Assembly: GCF_025133575.1 (NCBI RefSeq)
Contig: NZ_CP104011.1
Coordinates: forward strand, 4,348,965-4,412,964
Origin: Pseudomonas sp. GCEP-101
GTDB lineage: Bacteria; Pseudomonadota; Gammaproteobacteria; Pseudomonadales; Pseudomonadaceae
DNA: 64,000 bases
Direction of reading: 5' to 3'
In this document: positions 25,535 through 34,812 of the stretch, piece by piece
Layout: each line of letters opens with the position of its first letter
How positions within the stretch are numbered: the first letter of the stretch is position 1
Notes under the pieces: generated by a model
What the model was told of the DNA's origin: nothing
What the model saw: the letters and a program-made list of their open reading frames with translations, nothing else
The model's database searches: none
Position numbers and translations under genes: made by a program

Positions 25535-25708
25535 TCAGCGGCGCGGCGGCTCGCAGGTCTTGTCCAGTTCCTGGCAGGCGCGCTGGATCATGTCTTCGGT
25601 GATCGGGACTTCACGGCCCTGGGCGTCGATGATCGAGCCGCCGACCGGCTGTTGCGGGTTGCGCGGAGCGGGGCGAGGTGCGGGTTCACGGTGGGGTTGC
25701 AGGCTCAT
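25535..25708 (-). CDS. Small conserved Pseudomonas-type protein (57 residues)
   Basis: A 57-residue protein starting MSLQPHREPAPRPAP, with a proline-rich N-terminal third and an ordered C-terminal half (VGGSIIDAQGREVPITEDM, then IQRACQELDKTCEPP) with two Cys. The ordered half recalls small Pseudomonas proteins annotated after PA1571; I offer that from memory only. Codon use matches the neighbours, and GAGG lies about 8 bases before the ATG. It is convergent with pdxB and has no signal sequence or known function. Confidence 0.68.
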   Translation of the reverse strand: MSLQPHREPAPRPAPRNPQQPVGGSIIDAQGREVPITEDMIQRACQELDKTCEPPRR

Positions 25709-25947
25709 GGCCAATCTCCTCTACATCAGGTTCGTTGCAGTCTAGGCAGATCAGATGAAACCCCGGTGACAGAGGCTGCGCCGTGAAAATGTCACCGAAG
25801 ACAGACGACCGGATCGCTCGCAGATTGCGTGCCAATCCCGAGGTCCCTGGTCGTTTGCTTGTCGTTATTGTGAGTGCGGTTGCCGCTTCCCTGGTCCGAC
25901 CCGGCGTTGCGCCGGTGGTTCGAAGAAAGTTTCCGTCGAGGATGAGT

Positions 25948-27075
25948 ATGGACAGGATTCGCATAGGGCTGATCATCAATCCGCTGGCCGGTATCGGCGG
26001 GGCGACCGCGCTCAAGGGCAGCGATGGTGTCGCCGAGCTGGCCCTGGCGCGCGGTGCCGAACCGCGGGCGGCGGAGCGCACGCGCATCGCCCTGGAGCAC
26101 CTGCTGGCGGTGCGCGAGCGCCTGGAGTTCCTCACCTTTCCCGGCCCCATGGGCGCCGACCTGCTGGCGGACATGGGCTTCAGCCACCGCCTGGCGGGCG
26201 CCCTGGAGCGGGAGCAGAGCAGCGCGGCGGATACCCGTCACGCCGTGCAGGCGCTGCAGGAGGCCGGCGTGGCGCTGATCCTCTTCGCTGGCGGTGACGG
26301 CACCGCCCGCGACGTGGCCGAGGTAGCCCGCGAGGGCCAGCCGGTGCTGGGCATTCCCGCCGGGGTGAAGATCCACTCCGGGGTCTACGCCATCAGCCCG
26401 CGCGCTGCCGGCGAGCTGGCGCGGCGCCTGGTGGATGGCGGCCTGGTGCGCCTGACCCAGGGCGAAGTGCGCGACCTCGACGAAGCCGCGCTGCGCGAGG
26501 GCCGTGTCGCGGCGCGCTGGTACGCCGAACTGACGGTGCCCGAGGAAGGGCACTTCATGCAGCACGTGAAGCAGGCCGGCATGGAGACCGAGGAACTGGT
26601 GCTGGCCGATCTCGCCGCCTGGCTGGAAGACAGCTGGGAAGAGGGCGTGCGCTACGTCTTCGGCCCGGGATCGACCTTGCACGGGCTGGCCGCCGACCTG
26701 CACCTGGACACCACGCTGCTGGGCGTCGATGTGATCGAGAACGGCCAGGTGATCGCCCGCGACGTGACCGAGGCGCAGCTGTTCGAACTGGTGGACGGCC
26801 ACCCGGCCTTTGTGCTGGTGACGGCCATCGGCGGACAGGGCCACATCCTGGGGCGCGGCAACCAGCAGATCAGCCCGCGCGTGCTGCGCGCCGTCGGCAT
26901 CGAGCGCCTGCGGGTGATCGCCACCAAACGCAAGCTGGGCACCCTCGAAGGCCGGCCGCTGCTGGTGGACAGCGGCGACGCCGAGCTGGACGCCAGCTTT
27001 CCGGCGGCGGTGCGGGTGTGGGCCGGTTACAAGGAGGAGCTGCTGTATCCGCTGGGGTGGGGCAGTGAAGCCTGA
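25948..27075 (+). CDS. ATP-NAD kinase family protein
   Basis: A 375-residue protein with an NAD-kinase-like N-terminal half. IGLIINPLAGIGG opens the first Rossmann-like fold and LILFAGGDGTARDV holds the GGDGT nucleotide motif (115-119). IPAGVKIHSGVYAI follows. The C-terminal half is the domain typical of this AcoX-like branch. The reaction is not established; phosphorylation of NAD or a related dinucleotide is possible but this is not the housekeeping NadK. Two ATGs are close; 25948 is chosen because GAGG sits 6 bases upstream. Confidence 0.83.
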   Translation: MDRIRIGLIINPLAGIGGATALKGSDGVAELALARGAEPRAAERTRIALEHLLAVRERLEFLTFPGPMGADLLADMGFSHRLAGALEREQSSAADTRHAVQALQEAGVALILFAGGDGTARDVAEVAREGQPVLGIPAGVKIHSGVYAISPRAAGELARRLVDGGLVRLTQGEVRDLDEAALREGRVAARWYAELTVPEEGHFMQHVKQAGMETEELVLADLAAWLEDSWEEGVRYVFGPGSTLHGLAADLHLDTTLLGVDVIENGQVIARDVTEAQLFELVDGHPAFVLVTAIGGQGHILGRGNQQISPRVLRAVGIERLRVIATKRKLGTLEGRPLLVDSGDAELDASFPAAVRVWAGYKEELLYPLGWGSEA

Positions 27076-27081
27076 CGAGCT

Positions 27082-27110
27082 GGCGGATAACCCGTTCCGG
27101 GGTATCCGCC
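27082..27110. repeat. Palindrome of the GGCGGATAACCCGTTCCGG family
   Basis: GGCGGATAACCCGTTCCGGG followed by GTATCCGCC; related units lie at 34544, 43597 and 47515. Confidence 0.65.
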
Positions 27111-27153
27111 CTGGGGCGCTGAGCCGTTAGCGAGCCACCTGCGCTCGGGTTTG

Positions 27154-27281
27154 CCCTCACCCTGACCTTGGCTGCGCGCCCCGCTCAGAGGGAGAGGGGG
27201 CTGTTCGGTGCAGGGGGAGACCTCGGTTTCAGCTGGCTCGGACGGCTCCCTCTCCCCCTGGGAGAGGGCTGGGGTGAGGGG
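27154..27281. repeat. Mosaic CCCTCACCC-ended element, copy 5
   Basis: The left end has the GGCTGCGCGCCCCGCT insertion seen in copy 2. The core contains CTGTTCGGTGCAGG and the right end GAGAGGGCTGGGGTGAGGGG is intact. It fills most of the 319-bp gap between the ATP-NAD kinase and GFA genes. Confidence 0.75.
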
Positions 27282-27394
27282 AAGTGCAGGCACGGCCATC
27301 CCCAGGAGAAGGCAGTGCTCCCACGCAAGGTGGTGCAGGTAACCGAGCCTGATCTAGACTCCCTCGCTTCGTGAACGTGAGCGGGAGAGCGGTC

Positions 27395-27796
27395 ATGCAT
27401 TCGGGCGGTTGTCTGTGCGGCGCGGTGCGCTACGAGATCAGCGGCGAGCTGGCGCCGATCCAGGTCTGCCATTGCAGCCAGTGCCGCAAGGCGCAGGGTG
27501 GGCCGTTCGCCACCAATATTCCGGTGCCGCGCTCGGCGTTCCGCCTGCTCAGCGGTGAATCGGCGCTGGCCGAGTACCGCGCCTCGCCGGAAAAGAAGCG
27601 CGTGTTCTGCCGCACCTGCGGCTCGCCGATCTACAGCGCCCGTGATGCGCTGCCGGAAACGTTGCGGGTGCGTGCGGGAACCTTGGACGAACCCTTGCGG
27701 ACAAAGCTCGAAGCGCATTACTACGTCGACTCCCGCGCCCGTTGGTGGCCGCTGGAGGACAATCTGCCCCGCTACGGCGGTGCCAAGCCGGGATGA
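27395..27796 (+). CDS. GFA family (CENP-V/DUF636) zinc protein
   Basis: A 133-residue protein with the cysteine pattern of the glutathione-dependent formaldehyde-activating (GFA) fold: GGCLCGAV near the N-terminus, CHCSQCRKAQG, and FCRTCGSPIY, which bind two zincs. Most members have no proven reaction; formaldehyde-glutathione adduct chemistry is known only for a few. GGGAGAG precedes the ATG at 27395. The saccharopine-dehydrogenase-like gene starts 49 bases downstream on the same strand, so they may be co-transcribed. Confidence 0.85.
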   Translation: MHSGGCLCGAVRYEISGELAPIQVCHCSQCRKAQGGPFATNIPVPRSAFRLLSGESALAEYRASPEKKRVFCRTCGSPIYSARDALPETLRVRAGTLDEPLRTKLEAHYYVDSRARWWPLEDNLPRYGGAKPG

Positions 27797-27845
27797 AGGA
27801 GCTGGCCACGCCAGCAGCAGTCAGGGAGTAACAGGGTCAGTGGGA

Positions 27846-28961
27846 ATGGAACGGAAATTTCGCGTGCTGGTGCTCGGCGGGTACGGCAACTTCGGCAGCC
27901 TGATCGTCCGCCGCCTGAGCGGCATCGACGGCATCCGCGTGCTGGTGGCCGGGCGCGACCTGCGCCGCGCCACCGAGCTGGCCGCGCAGGTGGGCGGCGA
28001 GGCAGTGTGCCTGGACATGAACCAGCCGACGCTGGCCGGCCGTCTCAGCGAACTCAAGGTCGACCTGGTCATCTCCACCGCCGGTCCGTTCCAGGGCCAG
28101 GACTACCGCGTTGCCCGCGCCGCCATCGGCGCCCGCGCGCACTACGTCGACCTGGCCGATGCGCGGCAGTTCGTCTGCGGTATCCGTGAGCTCGATCGTG
28201 CTGCCCGCAGCGCCGGCGTGCTGGTCTGCAGCGGCGCCAGCTCGGTGCCGGCGCTGGCGGCCTCGGTGATCGACGAATTGCTGCCGCGCTTCCAGCGGCT
28301 GGACAGCATTCACCATGGCATCAGCTCCTCGGCGAAGATCCCCGGCCAGGCCACGGTAGCGGCCGTGCTCGGCTACTGCGGCAAACCCCTGCGGCAGTGG
28401 CGCCAGGGCCGCTGGCAGGGCGTGTACGGTTGGCAGGGACTGACGCGCCACCGTTTTCCCGCGCCGCTGGGCCCTCGCTGGCTGGCGCACTGCGACGTGC
28501 CCGACCTCGACCTCTTCCCGCAGCGCTACCCCGGTGTGCAGGACGTGCGTTTTTCCGCGGGCCTGGGCCTGAGCCTCACCCAGTTCGGCACCTGGGGGCT
28601 GTCCTGGCTGGTGCGTGCCGGGCTGCTGAAGAATGCCGCGCGGCTGGGCGCCGGCCTGCATCGCCTGGCCGTGGCGATGGAGCCGCTGGGCGACGGACGC
28701 AGCGGCATGTTCGTCCAGCTGCAGGGCGTGGATGTCGATGGCAAGCCGCTGGCGCTGTGCTGGGAAATCCTCGCGCAGCAGGACCACGGCCCGAACATCC
28801 CGTGCATGGCGGCGGTGGCGCTGGCACGCAAGCTGGCCGCTGGGCAGCTGGGCCAGCGCGGCGCCACCGCCTGCGTCGGCCTGCTCACCACCGCTGAATA
28901 CCTCGCCGAGCTGGATGGCCTGGACATTTCCCATGGCCTGCGCGAGCTGGCCGCGCAATGA
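27846..28961 (+). CDS. Saccharopine dehydrogenase-like NAD(P) oxidoreductase
   Basis: A 371-residue protein with an N-terminal Rossmann fold (RVLVLGGYGNFGSLIVRRL) of the saccharopine dehydrogenase NADP-binding family, followed by the motif STAGPFQGQDYRVARAAI and SGASSVPALAASVIDELLP. The last third is a substrate domain with no family name I recognise. True lysine-pathway saccharopine dehydrogenase is unlikely. It follows the GFA gene. Its stop is nine bases before the first sulfur-regulatory palindrome of the msu operon. Confidence 0.82.
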   Translation: MERKFRVLVLGGYGNFGSLIVRRLSGIDGIRVLVAGRDLRRATELAAQVGGEAVCLDMNQPTLAGRLSELKVDLVISTAGPFQGQDYRVARAAIGARAHYVDLADARQFVCGIRELDRAARSAGVLVCSGASSVPALAASVIDELLPRFQRLDSIHHGISSSAKIPGQATVAAVLGYCGKPLRQWRQGRWQGVYGWQGLTRHRFPAPLGPRWLAHCDVPDLDLFPQRYPGVQDVRFSAGLGLSLTQFGTWGLSWLVRAGLLKNAARLGAGLHRLAVAMEPLGDGRSGMFVQLQGVDVDGKPLALCWEILAQQDHGPNIPCMAAVALARKLAAGQLGQRGATACVGLLTTAEYLAELDGLDISHGLRELAAQ

Positions 28962-28969
28962 GTCTCGGG

Positions 28970-29016
28970 TGTTGCTCAGGCAACAGTCGATCAGCAGCGC
29001 TGTTGCCTGGCTGACA
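28970..29016 (+). promoter_or_regulatory. Palindromic enhancer of the msu operon, proposed SfnR sites
   Basis: TGTTGC-TCAG-GCAACA (28970-28985) is a perfect arm match. A degenerate second copy, TGTTGC-CTGG-CTGACA, lies at 29001-29016. They end about 84 and 53 bases upstream of the sigma-54 -24 element, the usual place for activator sites. The same palindrome precedes sfnG. Confidence 0.65.
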
Positions 29017-29068
29017 CGAGACGCCGGGAAAACCGGCTGAAGTGCCCTGAAATCGCACATTTCCCTGT

Positions 29069-29083
29069 TGGTACGGCCCTTGC
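29069..29083 (+). promoter_or_regulatory. Sigma-54 promoter of msuEDC-sfnR
   Basis: TGGTACGGCCCTTGC matches TGGCACG-N4-TTGC, with GG (29070-29071) and GC (29082-29083) separated by exactly 10 bases. The msuE start is 44 bases downstream of the -12 GC. Confidence 0.85.
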
Positions 29084-29126
29084 TCAAGGCTTCTGTACCT
29101 AGCGCAACAGTCAACAGGGAAAACCC

Positions 29127-29684
29127 ATGACCAGCCCCATCAAAGTGGTCGCCGTCTCCGGCGGCACCTATCGCCCCTCGCGCACCCTGGTGCTCACCCA
29201 GGCCGTGCTCGACGCCCTCGGCGAGCAGCTTCCGGTGCAAACCCAAGTGATCGAACTGGCCGACATCGCCCGCCCGCTGGGCGCCGCGCTGTCGCGCCAG
29301 GAACTCTCCGCGGAGCTGGAAGCCACCCTGCGCGAGATCGAGACCGCCGACCTGCTGGTGGTGGCCTCGCCGGTCTACCGTGGCTCCTACCCGGGTCTGC
29401 TCAAGCACCTGTTCGACCTGGTCGACATGAACGCCCTGATCGACACCCCGGTGCTGCTCGCCGCCACCGGCGGCAGCGAGCGCCACGCGCTGGTCCTCGA
29501 CCACCAGCTGCGCCCGCTGTTCAGCTTCTTCCAGTCGATCACGCTGCCCATCGGCGTGTACGCCAGCGAGGCCGACTTCGCCAACTACCAGATCACCAGC
29601 GACACCCTGCGCGCCCGCATCCAGCTGGCCGCCGAACGCGCCGCGCCGCTGTTCGCCCGCCCGCAACTGCGCAAGACCGCCTGA
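29127..29684 (+). CDS. msuE: NAD(P)H-dependent FMN reductase
   Basis: A 185-residue flavodoxin-like reductase (VAVSGGTYRPSRTL phosphate loop, ASPVYRGSYPGLLKHLFDLV FMN-binding segment). It supplies FMNH2 to the monooxygenases MsuD, MsuC and probably SfnG. It is the first gene of a sigma-54-dependent operon; msuD starts 10 bases after its stop. Length and context match MsuE of P. aeruginosa (186 residues by memory). An upstream CAGGGAAAA supplies the ribosome-binding site. Confidence 0.93.
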   Translation: MTSPIKVVAVSGGTYRPSRTLVLTQAVLDALGEQLPVQTQVIELADIARPLGAALSRQELSAELEATLREIETADLLVVASPVYRGSYPGLLKHLFDLVDMNALIDTPVLLAATGGSERHALVLDHQLRPLFSFFQSITLPIGVYASEADFANYQITSDTLRARIQLAAERAAPLFARPQLRKTA

Positions 29685-29694
29685 GGAGCCCGCG

Positions 29695-30840
29695 ATGAAC
29701 GTGTTCTGGTTCCTGCCCACCCACGGCGACGGCCACTTCCTCGGCACCAGCGAGGGCGCGCGCCCGGTCTCGCTGCCGTATCTGAAGCAGATCGCCCAGG
29801 CCGCCGACTCCCTCGGCTACTACGGCGTGCTGATCCCCACCGGCCGTTCCTGTGAGGATTCCTGGGTGGTCGCCTCGGCCCTGGCGCCGCTCACCGAGCG
29901 CCTGCGCTACCTGGTGGCGATCCGTCCGGGGATCATCTCGCCGACGGTGTCCGCGCGCATGGCCGCGACGCTGGACCGCCTTTCCGGCGGCCGCCTGCTG
30001 ATCAACGTGGTCACCGGCGGCGACCCGGATGAGAACCGTGGCGACGGCATCCACCTCAGCCACGCCGAACGCTACGAAGTCACCGACGAATTCCTGCGCA
30101 TCTGGCGCCGCGTGCTGCAGGGCGAATCGGTGGACTTCGCCGGCAAGCACCTGCAGGTGGAGAACGCCAAGGCGCTCTATCCGCCGATCCAGAAGCCGTA
30201 CCCGCCGCTGTACTTCGGTGGCTCGTCCGCCGAGGCCCACGACCTGGCGGCCGAGCAGGTGGACGTCTACCTGACCTGGGGCGAGCCGCCGCAAGCCGTC
30301 GCGCAGAAGATCGCCGATGTGCGCGAGCGGGCTGCGAAGCAGGGCCGCAGCGTGAAGTTCGGCATCCGCCTGCACGTGATCGTCCGCGAGACCGCCGAGG
30401 AAGCCTGGAAGGCGGCCGACAAGCTGATCGCCAACATCTCCGACGAGACCATCGCCAACGCGCAGAAGACCTTCGCCCGCTTCGACTCCGAAGGCCAGCG
30501 GCGCATGGCCGCGCTGCACGGCGGGCGCCGTGACCAGCTGGAAATCTACCCCAACCTCTGGGCTGGCGTCGGCCTGGTACGCGGCGGTGCCGGCACCGCG
30601 CTGGTGGGCGATCCGCAGCAGGTCGCCGAGCGCATCAAGGAGTACGCGGACCTGGGGATCGACAGCTTCATCTTCTCCGGCTACCCGCACCTGGAAGAGG
30701 CTTACCGCTTCGCCGAGCTGGTCTTCCCGCTTTTGCCCGAGCCCTATGCGAGCCTGGCCGGGCGCGGCGTGACCAACCTCACCGGGCCGTTCGGCGAAAT
30801 GATCGCCAACGACGTGCTGCCCGGACGCAAGGCGGGCTGA
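29695..30840 (+). CDS. msuD: FMNH2-dependent methanesulfonate/alkanesulfonate monooxygenase
   Basis: A 381-residue LLM-fold monooxygenase of the SsuD/MsuD family. It cleaves the C-S bond of short alkanesulfonates, yielding sulfite and an aldehyde. Segments typical of the family: NVFWFLPTHGDGHFLG at the start, TGRSCEDSWVVASALA, INVVTGGDPDENRGDG and YFGGSSAEAHDLAAE. Its place between msuE and msuC supports methanesulfonate as the main substrate. GAGGAG is the ribosome-binding site. SsuD function on longer sulfonates cannot be excluded. Confidence 0.92.
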   Translation: MNVFWFLPTHGDGHFLGTSEGARPVSLPYLKQIAQAADSLGYYGVLIPTGRSCEDSWVVASALAPLTERLRYLVAIRPGIISPTVSARMAATLDRLSGGRLLINVVTGGDPDENRGDGIHLSHAERYEVTDEFLRIWRRVLQGESVDFAGKHLQVENAKALYPPIQKPYPPLYFGGSSAEAHDLAAEQVDVYLTWGEPPQAVAQKIADVRERAAKQGRSVKFGIRLHVIVRETAEEAWKAADKLIANISDETIANAQKTFARFDSEGQRRMAALHGGRRDQLEIYPNLWAGVGLVRGGAGTALVGDPQQVAERIKEYADLGIDSFIFSGYPHLEEAYRFAELVFPLLPEPYASLAGRGVTNLTGPFGEMIANDVLPGRKAG

Positions 30841-30855
30841 GCCGTCATTCCCGAT

Positions 30856-30877
30856 GCGCCGGGCAGCGGCCCGGCGC
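30856..30877 (+). terminator. Intercistronic GC hairpin between msuD and msuC
   Basis: GCGCCGGG/CCCGGCGC with a 6-base loop and no T-tract. It probably tunes mRNA stability or attenuates read-through rather than ending the transcript. Confidence 0.45.
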
Positions 30878-30923
30878 CTCCCGCATCGAACTGACCCGAA
30901 TCGAATCAGAAGAGGAAGCGAGC

Positions 30924-32104
30924 GTGAACGCCAAGACGCGTCTCGACGCACAGACACCCGCGCAGATTGCCCAGCGCCTGACCGCCGGTTTCGCCGAAAC
31001 CGCCGCCGAGCGCGACATCCGCGGCGGCACGCCGAAGGCCGAGCGCGACGCGCTGCGCCAGAGCGGCCTGCTGTCGCTGATCATCCCCAGCGAGTACGGC
31101 GGCCTGGGCGCCGACTGGAGCACCACGCTGGACATCGTCCGCCAGTTCGCCGTGGTCGACAGCTCCATCGCCCACGTGTTCGGCTTCCAGCACCTGATGC
31201 TGGCCACCGTGCGCCTGTTCTCCCGCCCCGAGCAGTGGCAGCCGTGGTTCGAGCTCACCGCGCGCAACCAGTGGTTCTGGGGCAACGCGCTGAACCCGCT
31301 GGACACGCGCACCGTCTCGCGCACCTTCGCCGGCTGGCGCGAATTCTCCGGGCGCAAGAGCTTCTGCTCCGGCGCGCTGGATTCGCAGATGCTGATCGCC
31401 TCGGCACTGGACGGCGAGGGCGGCAAGCTGCTGATCGCCGCCATCCCCACCGCGCGCAGCGGCATCAGCCTGGCCCACGACTGGGACAACATGGGCCAGC
31501 GCCAGACCGACAGCGGCAGCGCCACCTTCGAGCGCGTGCGGGTGGAGGAGAGCGAACTGCTGCTCGACCCGGGCCCGCTGAGCACGCCATTCGCCTGCCT
31601 GCGCCCGCTGATCGCCCAGCTGATCTTCACCCACGTCTTCCTCGGCATCGCCGAAGGCGCGTTCGAGGAAGCGCGGCAGTACACGCTCAAGGAAGCCCGC
31701 CCGTGGTTCCGTTCCAGCGCTGCGACCGTGGGTGAAGACCCCTACGTGCTCGGGCATTACGGCGAGTTCTGGGTCGGCCTGGAAAGCACCCGCCTGCTGG
31801 TGCGCCGTGCCGCGCAGCTGCTCGACGACGCCTGGAGCAAGGGCGCGGCGCTGGAGGCCGAGGAGCGTGGCCGCCTGGCCGTGGCCATCGCCACCGCCAA
31901 GGTCGCGGCGACCCGCAATGGCCTGGAGATCTGCAACCGCCTGTTCGAGGTCACCGGTGCGCGCTCCACCCATGCCGCGCTGCGCATCGACCGCTACTGG
32001 CGCAACTTGCGCACCCAGACCCTGCACGACCCGGTGGACTACAAGGTCCGCGAGCTGGGCGACTGGGCGCTGAACCAGCAACTGCCGCAACCGACCTTCT
32101 ACTC

Positions 32105-32108
<4 letters not shown>
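30924..32108 (+). CDS. msuC: FMNH2-dependent methanesulfinate monooxygenase (MsuC/SfnC)
   Basis: A 394-residue protein of the acyl-CoA dehydrogenase fold used as a flavin monooxygenase, as in DszC and SfnC. The MsuC branch oxidises methanesulfinate to methanesulfonate, feeding MsuD. Seen: ESEYGGLGADWSTTLDIVRQ-like N-terminal domain, WFWGNALNPLDTRT in the middle, and the C-terminal four-helix part with LFEVTGARSTH. It starts with GTG preceded by AGAGGAAG. The stop overlaps the sfnR start as ATGA. Confidence 0.9.
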
Positions 32109-33223
<1,115 letters not shown>

Positions 33224-33346
33224 CCCTGGTGGCCGGGCCTCTGTATTTGGAGGTATTCGCCGCCGGCCACTGATCCACGGCAACGAAACGGGCCAGTGGC
33301 CAGCCTAGACTCCGGGACCGCCCATCCCCCGCCAAAGGAGTCTCCC

Positions 33347-34519
33347 ATGCACGTGGACATCGCCATCGTCGGCGCCGGCCCCGCCGGCCTCTGCCTGGCC
33401 CGCTCGCTGTCGGGCAACGGCCTGTCGATCCTGCTGATCGACCGCCAGCCGTTGGCCGCCGTGGCCGAGCCCGCCGAAGATGGCCGCGAGATCGCCCTGA
33501 CCCATGCCTCGTGCGCCGAGTTGCAGCGCTTGGGGCTGTGGTCGCGGATCGACCCGCAGGAGGTTTCGCCGCTGCGCGATGCCCAGGTGCTCAATGGCCC
33601 TTCGTTGTTCACCCTGCGCATCGAGGCCGAGCAGGCCGGCGCCGAGCAACTGGGGTACTTCGTCTCCAACCAGATGATTCGCCGCGCCGCCTTCGATGCG
33701 GTGCACGACTGCCCGGACGTGTCGCTGGTCTGCGGCCGTGCGCTGCGCTCCGTGCAGGTGCGCCAGGACGGCGTGTCGCTGACCCTGGACGACGACAGCC
33801 GGGTTCACGCGCGCCTGCTGGTGGCGGCCGACAGCCGCTTCTCCGAGACGCGCCGCATGCTCGGCATCGGCGCGCACATGGAGGATTTCGGCAAGACCAT
33901 GATGGTCTGCCGCATGGCCCACGAAAAACCGCACCAGCACATCGCCTGGGAATGGTTCGGCTATGGCCAGACCCTGGCGCTGCTGCCGATCAACGGTAAT
34001 CGCTCCTCGGTGGTGCTGACCTTGCCGCAGCGGGAGATGGCGCCGCTGCTGGAGCTGGACGAGACGGCCTTCGCGAGGGAGATGGAGCGCCGTTTCGACC
34101 GCCGCCTGGGCGGCATGCAGTTGCTCGGGCCGCGCCATAGCTACCCGCTGGTGGGGGTGTACGCCGAGCGCTTCGTCGGCCCGCGCAGTGCGCTGATCGG
34201 CGATGCCGCGGTCGGCATGCACCCGGTCACCGCTCATGGCTTCAACTTCGGCCTGCAGAGCCAGCGCCGGCTGGCCGACGAGATCCTCGCGACCCATCGC
34301 CGCGGTGGCGATATCGGCGGCGTCTGGCCGCTGCGCCGTTACGCCATGGCCCATCGCCTGGCGACCTGGCCGCTGTACCAGGCGACCCGGCTGATCGTCG
34401 GCCTGTACACCGACCCGCGCCCGCCGGTGCGCCTGCTGCGCAACGCCGGCCTGCGCCTGGCCCAGGGCCTGCCGCCGCTGCGTACGGCCATCGCCCGGCA
34501 CCTGACCCAGGGCGCCTGA
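33347..34519 (+). CDS. ubiM: UbiM-like FAD-dependent ubiquinone hydroxylase
   Basis: A 390-residue flavoprotein hydroxylase of the UbiH/UbiF family. The FAD site is GAGPAG (9-14). DGREIALTHASCAELQRLGLW is the second family segment, and GDAAVGMHPVTAHGFNFGLQS holds the GD FAD-ribityl motif. The combination resembles UbiM, an aerobic hydroxylase of the ubiquinone ring. AAAGGAG gives a clear start at 33347. It stands between sfnR and sfnG without an evident link to sulfur use. A role on another aromatic substrate is possible. Confidence 0.78.
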   Translation: MHVDIAIVGAGPAGLCLARSLSGNGLSILLIDRQPLAAVAEPAEDGREIALTHASCAELQRLGLWSRIDPQEVSPLRDAQVLNGPSLFTLRIEAEQAGAEQLGYFVSNQMIRRAAFDAVHDCPDVSLVCGRALRSVQVRQDGVSLTLDDDSRVHARLLVAADSRFSETRRMLGIGAHMEDFGKTMMVCRMAHEKPHQHIAWEWFGYGQTLALLPINGNRSSVVLTLPQREMAPLLELDETAFAREMERRFDRRLGGMQLLGPRHSYPLVGVYAERFVGPRSALIGDAAVGMHPVTAHGFNFGLQSQRRLADEILATHRRGGDIGGVWPLRRYAMAHRLATWPLYQATRLIVGLYTDPRPPVRLLRNAGLRLAQGLPPLRTAIARHLTQGA

Positions 34520-34543
34520 TCCCTTGCTCGGCTCCGCCGCAAT

Positions 34544-34580
34544 GGCGGATAACGCCATAGGCGTTGATGCGCCCTACGGG
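34544..34580. repeat. Degenerate GGCGGATAAC palindrome
   Basis: GGCGGATAACGCCATAGGCG followed by TTGATGCGCCCTACGG, a diverged half of the unit seen at 43597 and 47515. Confidence 0.55.
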
Positions 34581-34600
34581 TTGATCCGGAGCGAGGAAGC

Positions 34601-34675
34601 GTTCGCGAGCAAGCTCGCTCCTACGAAAAGCACACCGAATACCCGGCAACTGTAGGAGCGAGCTTGCTCGCGAAC
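34601..34675. repeat. REPIN, GCGAGCTTGCTCGC family
   Basis: Units at 34601-34624 and 34652-34675 in opposite orientation. It lies between the convergent ubiM and sfnG genes. Confidence 0.83.
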
Positions 34676-34708
34676 GGCGCCCGGGAGGCTCGGCGCGGAG
34701 CATGATCC

Positions 34709-34787
34709 ATCGCGGACGGAGTCCGCTCCTACGTGACCGGCCAGGACGGCGCAAGGAATGGGCGTAGGAGCGGACTCCGTCCGCGAT
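34709..34787. repeat. REPIN, GCGGACTCCGTCCGC family
   Basis: Units at 34709-34732 and 34764-34787 in opposite orientation, directly next to the other REPIN family in the same spacer. Confidence 0.83.
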
Positions 34788-34812
34788 CGCTATCCGCGCA
34801 CGCCGAACCGCC

